Positions 26,331-36,200 of a stretch of DNA of 64,000 bases are shown one piece after another. Positions within the stretch are counted from its first letter, which is position 1, and each line of letters opens with the position of its first letter. This stretch comes from JABDLO01 sp041749255 (lineage in GTDB: Bacteria > Bacteroidota > Bacteroidia > Chitinophagales > Saprospiraceae): positions 1 to 64,000 of the forward strand of contig JBGTBR010000076.1 in NCBI GenBank assembly GCA_041749255.1, read 5' to 3'. The position numbers were made by a program, and so were the translations under genes. The notes beneath the pieces are model-generated. The model was not told the origin of the DNA, did no database searches, and worked only from the letters and a program-made list of their open reading frames with translations.

Positions 26331-26911
26331 TTTCTAAGTTGTTTGATGGCTGAGGCCATTCTATATTCCAGTTCGCCTAACAACAATGAAGGTTCTTTCC
26401 TTCTCCATTCCATACCGTTAAAATAATATCCAAGAGATACGTAATATTGAATGCCGGTTTTCTCCATTTCTTCTTTTACATGATCCAACATATTCATAAA
26501 GCAAACCCAACCCTGATCATCCTGTAAGTCATCGGCCCACTCTTCATAATAACTGTCTTCATCCCCGTGAAAATTAAGTACATTTTCAAGTATTAGAGCA
26601 AATTTTGTAACTCCTTTTTTCATAAGAGGATCGATTACCTGTCTTTTTAAGAACATGATGTCGTTATTTAAACAGTCATTCCATTCTCCCATTAATTCTA
26701 GTATGGCAAATTGATCTTCATAGTCTACATACAGGAGTTTTAAATATAAAGTTTCAGAACCAAAATCATCCCACTGAGGATGGATATAGTAATTGTAGAT
26801 TTTTTGGGTATACCTAAACTCTTCATACATTCTACCGTAAAATGGAGAATGCTTATCATCAGAAGCAATATATTTCTCTCTCCAGCCAAAATATGGTTCT
26901 ATATCATGCAT
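26327..26911 (-). CDS. Uncharacterised conserved Bacteroidota protein
   Basis: A soluble 194-residue protein rich in acidic and aromatic residues, with no signal peptide, membrane segment or catalytic motif that I can recognise. Notable segments are YFGWREKYIASDDKHSPF and VTKFALILENVLNFHGDEDSYYEEW. It overlaps era by four bases on its 3' side, so translation is likely coupled. This raises the possibility of a ribosome- or GTPase-related role, but that is inference from position only. Confidence 0.7.
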   Translation of the reverse strand: MHDIEPYFGWREKYIASDDKHSPFYGRMYEEFRYTQKIYNYYIHPQWDDFGSETLYLKLLYVDYEDQFAILELMGEWNDCLNNDIMFLKRQVIDPLMKKGVTKFALILENVLNFHGDEDSYYEEWADDLQDDQGWVCFMNMLDHVKEEMEKTGIQYYVSLGYYFNGMEWRRKEPSLLLGELEYRMASAIKQLRN

Positions 26912-27090
26912 ACCTTCTGTAGGTTCAAAGTAAAAGAAGATTATTAATTCACAAACAATATAAAATTAGAATATCCGTAAATAAAAAGCAATATTTGAGG
27001 TTATTTATTAATTATATTTTAAAGCGTCTTTCATTCATATAAAGTATAATGAAAAAACTATTTTTTAAGTTTAAAGTTGTAAAGTTATAA

Positions 27091-27618
27091 ATGAAAAGAA
27101 GATCACAAATAAAGTTCGTAGTGTTGACCGGACCTGAATCAACAGGAAAATCTCAGCTGGCTGGAAAACTCAGAAAAGTATTTTCCTTCCCTTTAGTGCC
27201 CGAATATGCAAGGCCTTATATTGCGGCATTAGATCGTCCATACGAATTGTCAGACCTCGAAGCCATAGCAGAAAAGCAAATACAGCTCGAAAAAGAATTT
27301 TCAAAAGCCTATAAAACGGTAATATGCGATACAGACCTTCTTACCATCATCATTTGGGCTCGGAGAAAATTCAACCAATGTCCTGATTGGATTCTGGAGG
27401 AATGGCAAAATCAGAACAATAGGGGATATTTATTATGCATGAATGATGTACCCTGGGAGAGGGATGAGCAAAGAGAAAATCCTCTGGACAGGGATGAGTT
27501 ATTTGATCTCCACAAAAATTTATTAATCGAGAATAATAAAGAATATCACGTTATTTATGGCCTGGATCAAACCCGGTTTGCCAATGCTGCCCGAGCCATA
27601 CGGTCTATGTTGAAGTAG
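27091..27618 (+). CDS. NadR-like P-loop kinase
   Basis: This 175-residue protein has a Walker A loop GPESTGKS (residues 14-21), the PEYARPYI segment and CDTDLLTIIIWA, typical of the ribosylnicotinamide-kinase domain of NadR. That domain phosphorylates nicotinamide riboside in NAD salvage. In Bacteroidota, genes of this type often sit beside PnuC/PnuT-type vitamin transporters and TonB receptors under TPP control, so thiamin or another vitamin is an alternative substrate. No transporter adjoins it here, but the TPP riboswitch receptor lies 1.9 kb away. It lacks the adenylyltransferase domain of full NadR. Confidence 0.75.
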   Translation: MKRRSQIKFVVLTGPESTGKSQLAGKLRKVFSFPLVPEYARPYIAALDRPYELSDLEAIAEKQIQLEKEFSKAYKTVICDTDLLTIIIWARRKFNQCPDWILEEWQNQNNRGYLLCMNDVPWERDEQRENPLDRDELFDLHKNLLIENNKEYHVIYGLDQTRFANAARAIRSMLK

Positions 27619-28159
27619 TGTTTCTTATTTTAATATTTATTTACAACTACACAGATATTAATGTGAAGTTTTACTTTTTGACATCATTCCTCCCAAAGCC
27701 TTCAAAGCGATGGCTATCCCTCCAAAGCTTTGGGGGTAAGTAAGGGAAAACGATTTCCTCATTGTTCTAATTTATCCTCTGCTGTATAAATCAGTAAAAT
27801 ACATTACATCTAATATTAATATTTTTATATATTTTAAAAATTTTAATGTAAATATTTTATATTAAGAAATATTTATATATATTTGTAATAGCATTGCATG
27901 AGAAAATGCTAACCCACCTGAAAGAATGATATTAACGAACTTAATATTATTTGATAATCAATAACTTAAGAATTTAAGTTATAAAAATTCAACCATATTT
28001 TTTATTTCATTAGCACGGACATACATCTTGGATTTATTTTATGTATTTAGTGTAGTAATAGGAATATTTATATTAAAAAATAAATTAATTTATTTTTTAA
28101 TATGTAATTTACAATTAAGTAAATATTTCTTCCAACAATCACATAAAACTTTGTCCAGG
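27619..28159. other. AT-rich gene-free stretch with palindromes
   Basis: No gene is evident in this 540-base stretch. It contains a CCAAAGCTTTGG palindrome near 27722-27733, a TATATTTG -7-like element at 27878-27885, and a perfect inverted repeat ATAACTTAA-GAAT-TTAAGTTAT at 27961-27982. A 34-base perfect palindrome made only of A and T lies at 28070-28103. The very high AT content invites an origin or a regulatory region, but no DnaA box (TTATCCACA) is present. Confidence 0.6.
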
Positions 28160-28346
28160 TATTTGTGATGTAAAACGACTTTTTTAATGTACGGAATGAT
28201 GGAGAGATGATCTGCGGAAGTGGTTATTCATTCAATTCATATCCAAAACTCAATCTTTTGTTCTATAAGGGGGCATCTCAGTATAAGAAAACTTTTTAAT
28301 ACTACATCAGGAATATCGGCCCTGCCCCGGCCGGTATTCTTTTTTT
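28160..28346 (+). ncRNA. Candidate structured small RNA with intrinsic terminator
   Basis: A strong plus-strand terminator closes this gene-free region, so something upstream is probably transcribed, yet only very short frames occur. TGATGTA at 28166-28172 can pair with TACATCA at 28303-28309 to close the element just before the terminator. Inside, GAGATG (28204-28209) can pair with CATCTC (28274-28279), extended by three pairs after one mismatch. A promoter-like AAACTTTG (one mismatch to TAnnTTTG) at 28146-28153 would give a start near 28160 and an RNA of about 185 bases. That size and layout (closing helix, open bubble, inner stem) recall 6S RNA, but the identity is unproven. Confidence 0.4.
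28311..28346 (+). terminator. Strong rho-independent terminator, plus orientation
   Basis: GAATATCGGCC pairs with GGCCGGTATTC (11 pairs including one T-G) around the loop CTGCCCC and is followed by seven T residues on the plus strand. The T tract overlaps the psuG stop codon, but psuG runs the other way and would have no T tract after the stem. The terminator therefore belongs to a plus-strand transcript. Confidence 0.8.
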
Positions 28347-29322
28347 AAGGATACCTCAGTTTCACTTGTAGATCAGACCATAACAAAGCCAACTGAGCTG
28401 CAACTATGGCATTATTTTTTACCAATTCAATATTGCTGGTAAGGCTTTCACCAGATGTTATTTCAATAATACGTTTCAGAAGATAAGGTGTAATCTCTTT
28501 ACCTTTTATATTGGCCATGTCTGCTTCAAGAAGAGCCTGATCAATGGCATCCCGGGTAATGTTATGTTCCAGTTCGTATTGTTCAGGTATGGGATTTGCC
28601 ACTACAATTCCTCCAGATAAACCCATTTCCCATTTTATTCGGATAAAGTTGACCAGTTCCTGAAAACCGTCTATGCGATAGTTGACCGGAAATCCACTTT
28701 TTCTTGTGTAGAAAGCCGGAAAATCATCCGTTTGATATCCGATCACCGGCACTCCATGTGTTTCAAGATATTCAAGAGTGAGGCCAATGTCAAGAATGGA
28801 TTTTACACCAGAACTGATCACTGCGACACTGGTACGGGTCAGTTCCTGAAGATCGGCTGAAATATCCATGGTTTCTGAGGCTCCACGATGAACACCTCCA
28901 ATACCTCCTGTTGCAAAAAACCGAATTCCTGCCATAGCAGCAATGATCATGGTAGCAGCTACCGTAGTTGCACCTGTTTTACCACTGGATACAATATAGG
29001 GAATATCTCTTCTGCTGCATTTAATCACTTCCGGGGAAGAGCCAAGTATTTGAAGTTCATTTTCAGAAAGTCCTACTTTTATCTTTCCATTTATGATGGC
29101 TATAGTGGCTGGCAAGGCGCCATATTTTCTGACTACATTTTCCAAAATTTTAGCCGTTTCTACATTAGCCGGATATGGCATGCCATGGGCAATAATAGTA
29201 GATTCCAGAGCCACTACAGGACGGTTATTTCTCAATCCATCTTCAACCTCTGGGTTAATTGTGAAATAAGGGTGTTTTTTATAATGGTTCACAACATGGA
29301 TATGGTTTGAAATTAAATTCAC
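28345..29322 (-). CDS. psuG: Pseudouridine-5'-phosphate glycosidase
   Basis: PsuG reversibly cleaves pseudouridine 5'-phosphate to uracil and ribose 5-phosphate. The 325-residue protein has VALESTIIAHGMPYPAN (catalytic Glu region), SGKTGATTVAATM, GGIGGVHRGASETMDISADLQEL (metal-binding Asp) and SSGVKSILDIG (the lysine that forms the covalent intermediate). The usual partner kinase PsuK is not adjacent. The first 20 residues before the conserved core look like extra sequence, so a later start is possible. It is divergent from the TPP riboswitch region. Confidence 0.92.
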   Translation of the reverse strand: MNLISNHIHVVNHYKKHPYFTINPEVEDGLRNNRPVVALESTIIAHGMPYPANVETAKILENVVRKYGALPATIAIINGKIKVGLSENELQILGSSPEVIKCSRRDIPYIVSSGKTGATTVAATMIIAAMAGIRFFATGGIGGVHRGASETMDISADLQELTRTSVAVISSGVKSILDIGLTLEYLETHGVPVIGYQTDDFPAFYTRKSGFPVNYRIDGFQELVNFIRIKWEMGLSGGIVVANPIPEQYELEHNITRDAIDQALLEADMANIKGKEITPYLLKRIIEITSGESLTSNIELVKNNAIVAAQLALLWSDLQVKLRYP

Positions 29323-29361
29323 AAATTACATAAAAGTACAATTTTGTACAATCAAAATCCA

Positions 29362-29369
29362 TATCTTTG
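29362..29369 (+). promoter_or_regulatory. -7 element (TATCTTTG) of the riboswitch transcript
   Basis: TATCTTTG ends six bases before the first base of the predicted riboswitch stem at 29375, exactly where transcription should begin for a riboswitch leader. Confidence 0.6.
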
Positions 29370-29374
29370 TCCTG

Positions 29375-29454
29375 GCATAAGGGGTGCTTATCATTTGGTA
29401 GGCTGAGATCATACCCTTGGAACCTGCCCGGGTAATACCGGGAAGGAATCATGC
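29375..29454 (+). promoter_or_regulatory. TPP (thiamin pyrophosphate) riboswitch
   Basis: The conserved THI-element blocks are present in order: ggggtgc at 29381-29387, ggctgagat at 29401-29409, accc...gaacctg at 29413-29426, and cgggtaataccgggaagga at 29430-29447. GCAT (29375-29378) pairs with ATGC (29451-29454) as the closing stem. A hairpin (29481-29510, CCTTT...AAAGG with CGA/TCG at its top) lies between the aptamer and the ATG at 29519. It may be part of the expression platform, though it has no T tract. TPP binding should switch off the downstream receptor. Confidence 0.93.
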
Positions 29455-29518
29455 AAGATCTTGCCATTTCAGGGGTTTTCCTTTATGCGATGATTTTGTC
29501 GTAAAAGGATTATACTTT

Positions 29519-31951
29519 ATGAAACTTTCAATCATTTTATATTTCTTCTTCATTTCTCTGACAGTAACCGGTCAATTTTCGATTTCAGGTGTGGCAGAGA
29601 ACAATCAGTTAGAGAAACTTACCGGGGCTACCGTTTATCTGGAAGGTACACCGTATGCTACCACTACCGATGTTAAGGGATATTACCTTCTCGATTCTAT
29701 TCCTCCGGGAATATATACAATAGCTGTTTCTTATCTGGGATATACAACCATCAGAAAAATACTTCATGTAAAGGATAGAAACTTAGTCGAGAGTTTTAGA
29801 ATGGAAGGTAGTATTTACGGTCTGGATCAGATAGAGATTATATCTAACAGGGTTAGGTCTGAAGCTTCATTTACCCATACGAATATACCGCAACAACAGC
29901 TACGCATTTGGAACACTGGCCAGGATATGCCCTACTTATTGCGCATGACTCCTTCTGCAGTAGTCACTTCTGATGCAGGGGCTGGAATAGGATATACCGG
30001 AATCAGAATTCGCGGTACTGATGCATCGCGCATCAACGTGACCATCAATGGAATTCCTGTCAATGATGCGGAGTCACAAGGAGTCTTTTGGGTTAATATG
30101 CCTGATATATCCTCAAGTACTTCAAATATTCAAATACAAAGAGGGGTTGGGGCTTCTACTCAGGGTCCGGGTGCTTTTGGCGGCACAGTGAGTATTAATA
30201 CACTGCAAACATTTGTCAACCCATATGCGAGAATCTCATCCGGAATTGGATCATTCAACACCTTCAGGATTACTGCTGAAGCCGGAACTGGATTGATTGA
30301 CAATAAGTATTCCATAGATGCCAGGTATTCGCGTATCCATTCAGATGGATATATTGACAGGGCATTTTCGGAACTTCAAAGCATGTATTTTTCGGCTGCA
30401 AGAGTTACAGACAAAAGTTCTACAAGATTAATTGCATTCACAGGTCATGAAATCACTTATCAAAGCTGGTTTGGTACACCTCAATCAAAAGTAGAAGGTG
30501 ATGAGGAAGCTCTTCTCAACCACTATGTAAATAATAAGGGCACCCTATATCAAACTCCCGGTGATTCTGTTAATTTATTTAGCTCAGACCGGAAATACAA
30601 CTACTATCAATATGGGAATCAAGTAGATAATTATAGACAAACCCATATACAACTTCATGATTTTAGAAAATTGAATCGCCATTTGGTTTTAAACTCATCC
30701 ATGAACTATACAAAGGGTAGGGGTTTTTTTGAAGAACTGGCTTTATTTCAGGAACTCAGCCGTTATGGCCTGGAAGGAGAAGACGCTGATGTCATCAGAA
30801 GAAGATGGTTGGACAACGATTATTATGGAGGAAATCTAAATATTCATTATCAAAAAACAGGATCTTTTTCTCTTTCTTCAGGAGTTTCGGCTTTCAGATA
30901 TATAGGGGATCATTTTGGCAGGGTTGTAGATGTGCCTGATAGAGCTACATTGATAGACCGGACAAATAATTATTATTTTAGTCAGGGGAATAAAAACGAT
31001 TTAAGCGCTTTTTCAAGAGGAGAATATGAAATATCAAATCGATGGAGTGTAACGGGAGATATTCAATGGCGAAATGTTCAATACTCTGCTTCTGGCAATG
31101 ACAATGACTTAAGAGAGCATGCAATAGAAGTCAATTATCACTTTTTCAATCCTAAAGCGGGAATTCTGCATCGGTTTAATAATGAATTCTCTGCTTATTC
31201 TTCATTTGCAATTGCACAAAAGGAACCCAACAGAACAGATTTTGTCGATAATCCTGCCGGAACAAATCCCCAACCAGAAAAATTGTATAATCTTGAGATG
31301 GGAATGCGAAAAGAGAAGGGCAAAATCACAGGGGAGTTAGTTCTATATAATATGCAATATACCGACCAATTGGTTCTGACAGGAGCTTTAAACGATGTGG
31401 GCAGCCCATTGCGTGCCAATGTTCCGTCCAGTTATAGAAGGGGAATGGAATTGTCCATAAACACAGAAGTATTGTCAAATCTAAAAATGGGGTGGCAAAG
31501 TACGGTAAGCAGAAATAAGATAAATCGTTTTGAAGAAGTATTGTACAATTATACCGATGGATTTGAAATAGTGACTATTCAACATGAAAAAACCGATATT
31601 TCTTTTTCACCACGAATACTGCATACTGTATCTGCAGAATACAGACCTTCTGATCATTTTCAATTTTTATTGCTTCATCAGTATATAGGCAGGCAGTATT
31701 TAGATAATACAGGCAACAGGGAAAGAAGTCTTAAAGCATATCATGTTACAGATTTATTGCTAGAATTTAATCCCAGAGTAAAATGGGCTAAAAATATGTC
31801 TATTCGTGGGGAGTGCAGAAATGTATTGAATAACTACTATTCTTCTAATGGGTATAGTTATAGTTACATTTTTGGAGAAGTAATTACAGAAAACTTTTTA
31901 TATCCTCAGGCTGGCAGGAATTTCATGGTAACCCTGGCATTCGGGTTTTAG
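29519..31951 (+). CDS. TonB-dependent receptor under TPP control (probable thiamin importer)
   Basis: This is an outer-membrane active-transport barrel of about 810 residues. It has a signal peptide (MKLSIILYFFFISLTVTGQ), a carboxypeptidase-regulatory-like domain (about residues 22-100, LTGATVYLEGTPYATTTDVKGYYLL), and a plug domain (about 130-235, IRIRGTDASRINVTINGIPVNDAESQ). A large beta-barrel ends in FMVTLAFGF with a terminal aromatic residue. The riboswitch in its leader indicates that thiamin or its phosphates are the cargo, as proposed for such receptors in Bacteroidota. No inner-membrane PnuT or thiamin kinase follows in an operon. The frame extends upstream through the riboswitch, so the ATG at 29519 is the real start. 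Confidence 0.9.
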   Translation: MKLSIILYFFFISLTVTGQFSISGVAENNQLEKLTGATVYLEGTPYATTTDVKGYYLLDSIPPGIYTIAVSYLGYTTIRKILHVKDRNLVESFRMEGSIYGLDQIEIISNRVRSEASFTHTNIPQQQLRIWNTGQDMPYLLRMTPSAVVTSDAGAGIGYTGIRIRGTDASRINVTINGIPVNDAESQGVFWVNMPDISSSTSNIQIQRGVGASTQGPGAFGGTVSINTLQTFVNPYARISSGIGSFNTFRITAEAGTGLIDNKYSIDARYSRIHSDGYIDRAFSELQSMYFSAARVTDKSSTRLIAFTGHEITYQSWFGTPQSKVEGDEEALLNHYVNNKGTLYQTPGDSVNLFSSDRKYNYYQYGNQVDNYRQTHIQLHDFRKLNRHLVLNSSMNYTKGRGFFEELALFQELSRYGLEGEDADVIRRRWLDNDYYGGNLNIHYQKTGSFSLSSGVSAFRYIGDHFGRVVDVPDRATLIDRTNNYYFSQGNKNDLSAFSRGEYEISNRWSVTGDIQWRNVQYSASGNDNDLREHAIEVNYHFFNPKAGILHRFNNEFSAYSSFAIAQKEPNRTDFVDNPAGTNPQPEKLYNLEMGMRKEKGKITGELVLYNMQYTDQLVLTGALNDVGSPLRANVPSSYRRGMELSINTEVLSNLKMGWQSTVSRNKINRFEEVLYNYTDGFEIVTIQHEKTDISFSPRILHTVSAEYRPSDHFQFLLLHQYIGRQYLDNTGNRERSLKAYHVTDLLLEFNPRVKWAKNMSIRGECRNVLNNYYSSNGYSYSYIFGEVITENFLYPQAGRNFMVTLAFGF

Positions 31952-32508
31952 AAGTTATAACTCAAATTGATCCATATTTCAACGACATTGAAATAATCCC
32001 TCGCAAAATCGTCAAAAGGGATCATTCCCTCTATACTGAATTTCCATTTTCCATCACCCTGTATATAACCGAGACCAGCAGAAGGGTAATCTCTATGAAA
32101 TCTTGGCCGGTTTGGACCATCGTCGAAATTCATGAAAGTATATTCACCTTGGACATAAATGCTTTTAAGAGCTTTGATCCTCCCCATCAATACCGGACCA
32201 TGACTAAATAATGAAAAGTCATCAAATCCAAAATTATTTATATAATTAAAACTTCCTCTGTATCCTGCACCCAAAGTTATAAAATCAGCCACTTTATAAC
32301 CAACTGAAGGTTTTAAATCGATGGCAAAACCACCAAAAAATCCCACATTACCCAGTCGGATTTCATAATTTAATTTATCTGTAAAAGATTCTTTCTCAAC
32401 CGGAGCTCTACTACTTCTGGAGCTGGGTCGTCTGGTCTGAGCCTCAGCGAATTCCTGAAAAAGAATTAAGAAAATGAAAGGCAAGGCAAATTTTAGTGCT
32501 ATTTTCAT
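31948..32508 (-). CDS. Small outer-membrane beta-barrel protein
   Basis: A 186-residue protein with a signal peptide (MKIALKFALPFIFLILFQEFAEA), a short basic/Ser linker (RRPSSRSSRAPVEK), and then alternating strands such as VGYKVADFITLGAGYRGSFNYI, ending WINLSYNF with a terminal aromatic. This fits an eight-stranded outer-membrane barrel of unknown function. It is convergent with the receptor gene and overlaps its stop by four bases. Confidence 0.72.
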   Translation of the reverse strand: MKIALKFALPFIFLILFQEFAEAQTRRPSSRSSRAPVEKESFTDKLNYEIRLGNVGFFGGFAIDLKPSVGYKVADFITLGAGYRGSFNYINNFGFDDFSLFSHGPVLMGRIKALKSIYVQGEYTFMNFDDGPNRPRFHRDYPSAGLGYIQGDGKWKFSIEGMIPFDDFARDYFNVVEIWINLSYNF

Positions 32509-33220
32509 GAAAGGAGTAATTATTTCCGAAATTAAAAATTCTCAAATGTAGGAGGTTTCACCTGTTTAACAACATTATTTCAAGGAAAAAAGATTTAGAA
32601 TAATTCCAAAATATCGATATATTACGATAAAAGCAACTTTTCAGCTACCCTCAACAAATGTGATTGTTTCGTCTTAATTATTGTAACATAACCAACTAAC
32701 CATAGCATATTGCCGAGCATGGGAGCTTGACACCGGGTTAAACGTGACGCCTTTCAATTATTTTTCTTTTAATCCATTTACGCTATTCAATTTCAATCAT
32801 AAAGTATGTTTCATTTTAAACAATTTGAAAAATAGTAAAATGACCTAATTAATCGGATAAAAAAAGCATGCAAAAAGCTTCCTGCTTTGAACTTTCTACT
32901 TTGAACTTTCTACTTATATTATTTAATTTTATACTTTAAAGTATGTACATTGAGTTATCATTGTAATTGCATAGATATATTAATCCCTTTGACACAAACA
33001 AATCAGTCATTGATTAAAAATGGCATACAACTCGCTGACAAACAAATAAATCAGCATGGCATTTATTTTTGAATTGATCTGGGATTATATAAAGGTTTTA
33101 TTTCGATATCAAGTATTAAGTCGATTATTAGGCATATTTTTTATATAATAGAATATATAGTTAACCCAGATGTATAATTATAATAAAGATTGTAGAATTT
33201 GAGTAAAATCTGAATACATT
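32509..33220. other. Gene-free AT-rich stretch before the large repeat protein
   Basis: This spacer of about 710 bases has no credible gene. It contains a tandem ctttgaactttcta (two copies around 32886-32913), and no TAnnTTTG element with good spacing was found close to the next gene. It may hold the distal promoter and a long leader for the 5.4-kb gene that follows. Confidence 0.45.
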
Positions 33221-36200
33221 TTGAAAGCTTGGATAAGACTGTTTTTTTTGATTTCTGTTTCCATTTTATCCGGTTACAGGGCGTCATCGCAATGCAATCT
33301 GACTTCAGAGGTTTTCATTGCAGATTTTGATACTACCGTATTTTCATTTGTTGTAGAAGGAGCAATTGATAATAATTTAGCCACAAATAGTATTTGTGGA
33401 ATCAGAATGGTCTTTAGGCACGAATTTATCGGTGATTTAAATTTAAAACTCAGGTCTCCGGCCGGTCAGGAGATCCAATTACTAGGTCCAGCTATAGAAT
33501 CGGCACCCAATACGTTTTTTGTCAGATGGGATGTGACAATTGTGCCTTGTGGTTTTACTGCCATACCAGATCAAGGACTTTCTCCAGTGTGGAATAATCT
33601 CAATAATTGGTTTCAATTCAGAACTTATGAAGGATCTTACTATCCGTTTATAGGTTGTCTGGAAGATTTAAATACAGGTCCTGTCAATGGAGTCTGGACT
33701 ATCGTGGTTGAGGATGTGGTTGAATTTGGAGGTGGATTAATTGAGGAATTCACATTGATTTTTTGCAATCCGGCAGGCTTTGATTGCACTCCTTGCCTCG
33801 CATCCGGTGGAAGTCTTGTGCAAAATGAACCGGCTATTTGTAAGAATAGTGCCGCTTTGCAATTTATACCAGAAGTAGATTTTGCCGGCAATACTCCAGG
33901 AGATGATTACTCCTACCGGTATTTGGTATATAATGAAGATGGATTTCTTTTTGATGGTTATGAAGTAGATCTCAGAAATTTTCCCGCCGGAGATTATGAA
34001 ATTTGTGGCTTATCTTTATTGTCCGAAGAAGAGACTGGGTTGGCTTTAACCCCCGGGTTATCTAAGACAACAATCATGACATCCATTGTTGACCAATTAG
34101 GTTGCTACGATGTAAGCAGTAATTGTATTACCATAACCATAGTAGAAGCAGTAGATACCATTACTATCGACACACTGATATGTTTGGGAGATGTATTACT
34201 ATATGAAGGAGTGGAATATTCAGAAGCCGGACAATACCTGGTCGGCTATTCGGGAGACTCCTGTCAAACGGCTACTCTAATTGATTTAAGTGTTTATCAA
34301 ATTGAGGCGGTGATCAATGGTGGGGATCAGATGTTATCGTGTCAGAATAACGAAATTACCCTATCAGGCGTTGGAAGCACGGCTGAGCAGACCTTAACAT
34401 ATGCCTGGTATAAAGAAGAAGATGGTGAAAGGGTATTTTGGTCAGATGAATTCGAAATTACAGTCAGCGAAACTGGAACATATGTTTTTGAAGTCGAAAG
34501 CAATGGATGTGTAAGTAATGCCTCTGTGGAAGTGCAGGATGATGGGTCATTTATTGTATTGAATTTTGACCATGGTTTGATCGATTGCAATCAATCTATG
34601 ACCACTATTACCACAACAGCAAACAAAGAAATTGTAAATATCAATTGGCAAGGGCCGGCAGGTTTTTCTTCAGATTTATTGAATATTGAAGTATCTCTCC
34701 CTGGTTTGTATTTTGTTGAAATTACAGATATAGATGGATGCGTCACACAAGATTCAGTACTTATCAGGTCAGATGCAGTTCTTGAAACACCTACTATAAA
34801 TCCACAAAATATAACCTGTGACAGGACTGCAATTCGCCCTAATGTTGAATTAAGTGATACATCGGGTTTACAATTTGAATGGAGCAACACCCTGGGTTTT
34901 AGCTCAACCTTTCTTAATCCATTGATTACTAAACCCGGTTTTTATTTTTTGGATATAACAGGTGAAAACGGATGTACAGCCCGGCATCTTGTTACCATAT
35001 TTGACGACAGAGCGTATCCTCAAGTCAGTACTTCAGTCGATCCTATAGATTGCAATTTTTCGGAAAGGATTGTGACGACTACTTCTGATATACAAAATGT
35101 TACTTATTCCTGGTCGGGACCTGATGGTTTTGCAAGCTCAGGGCAAAATCCGGTTGTCAGATCAGCCGGCACTTATTTTGTTACTGTTACTACAGAACAA
35201 GGCTGTTCGACCATAGACACTTTGACGGTAGTGGAAGATGGGGTCTTGCCTAATATTTTTGCTGATGATATTGTAATTCGATGTTCCGATAATGGAGAAG
35301 TGAGACTTACAGTTGATACCGATGCAAATAATCCCAGCTTTCAATGGACCGGCCCTGGAAATTATATGGAGTTTGGACCAGACCCTATTGCTCAAACCAT
35401 TGGCACCTATACAGTTATTGTTACAGGAAGTAATGGATGTGCAAGATCTGCTGAATTTGAAGTTATGCCAGGTGACAATACTCCAGATATATCTATAAAC
35501 TCAGATCCCGTGAGTTGCGATTCTTCGACAGTTAGAATAGTGCCCAGTAACCTAAACCTAACCTATGAATACACCTCCCCTTCAGGAATTGTTTACACAA
35601 TCGCCGATCCAAGGGTTGATGAATTGGGTGAGTATATTGTAAGAGTGGAAGATACAGCTAATGGCTGTTTTGCAACGTATACACATGAAGTCGCCATCGA
35701 TACGGTAACACCTATTCTTAACTTTGAAGAGTATGAGATTAATTGTTTGAATGAAAATGTAAGAATTCAGTACATGTCCAATATCAATCTGAGGTCTTTC
35801 GAATGGTCAGGACCTGATGGTTTCAGTTCAAATTTAAATTTTCCTGTAGTATCAGAACCGGGAATATATTTTCTGAATGTTACGGCTCAAAATGGTTGCA
35901 CGAATTCATTTGAAGTTTTGGTTACTGATAATTTTGATTCGCCGGATGTAGAAACCAGTGACCAATTTTTAACGTGTGAAAATGAAGAAATTGCATTGGG
36001 TTTTGCTACTGCTGAAAATGGACTAACATTTGAATGGACCGGGCCCAATGGCTTTACCTCTACTTTAACTAATCCATTGGTAAGTATGGAAGGCTTGTAT
36101 CAGGCCACTGCAACAGGAGCCAATGGATGCGTTTCTATGCTTGAAGTTACAGTAACTTATGATACAATGGCTCCTGTTTTAGTATCTGCTGAAGTGGATG

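Noticed and set aside
27780..28160. Possible chromosomal origin in the AT-rich stretch
   Set aside because: No DnaA boxes (TTATCCACA or close forms) and none of the genes usually found near an origin (dnaA, dnaN, gidA).
28311..28346. Terminator of psuG
   Set aside because: The T tract is on the plus strand only; on the psuG strand the stem is followed by mixed sequence.
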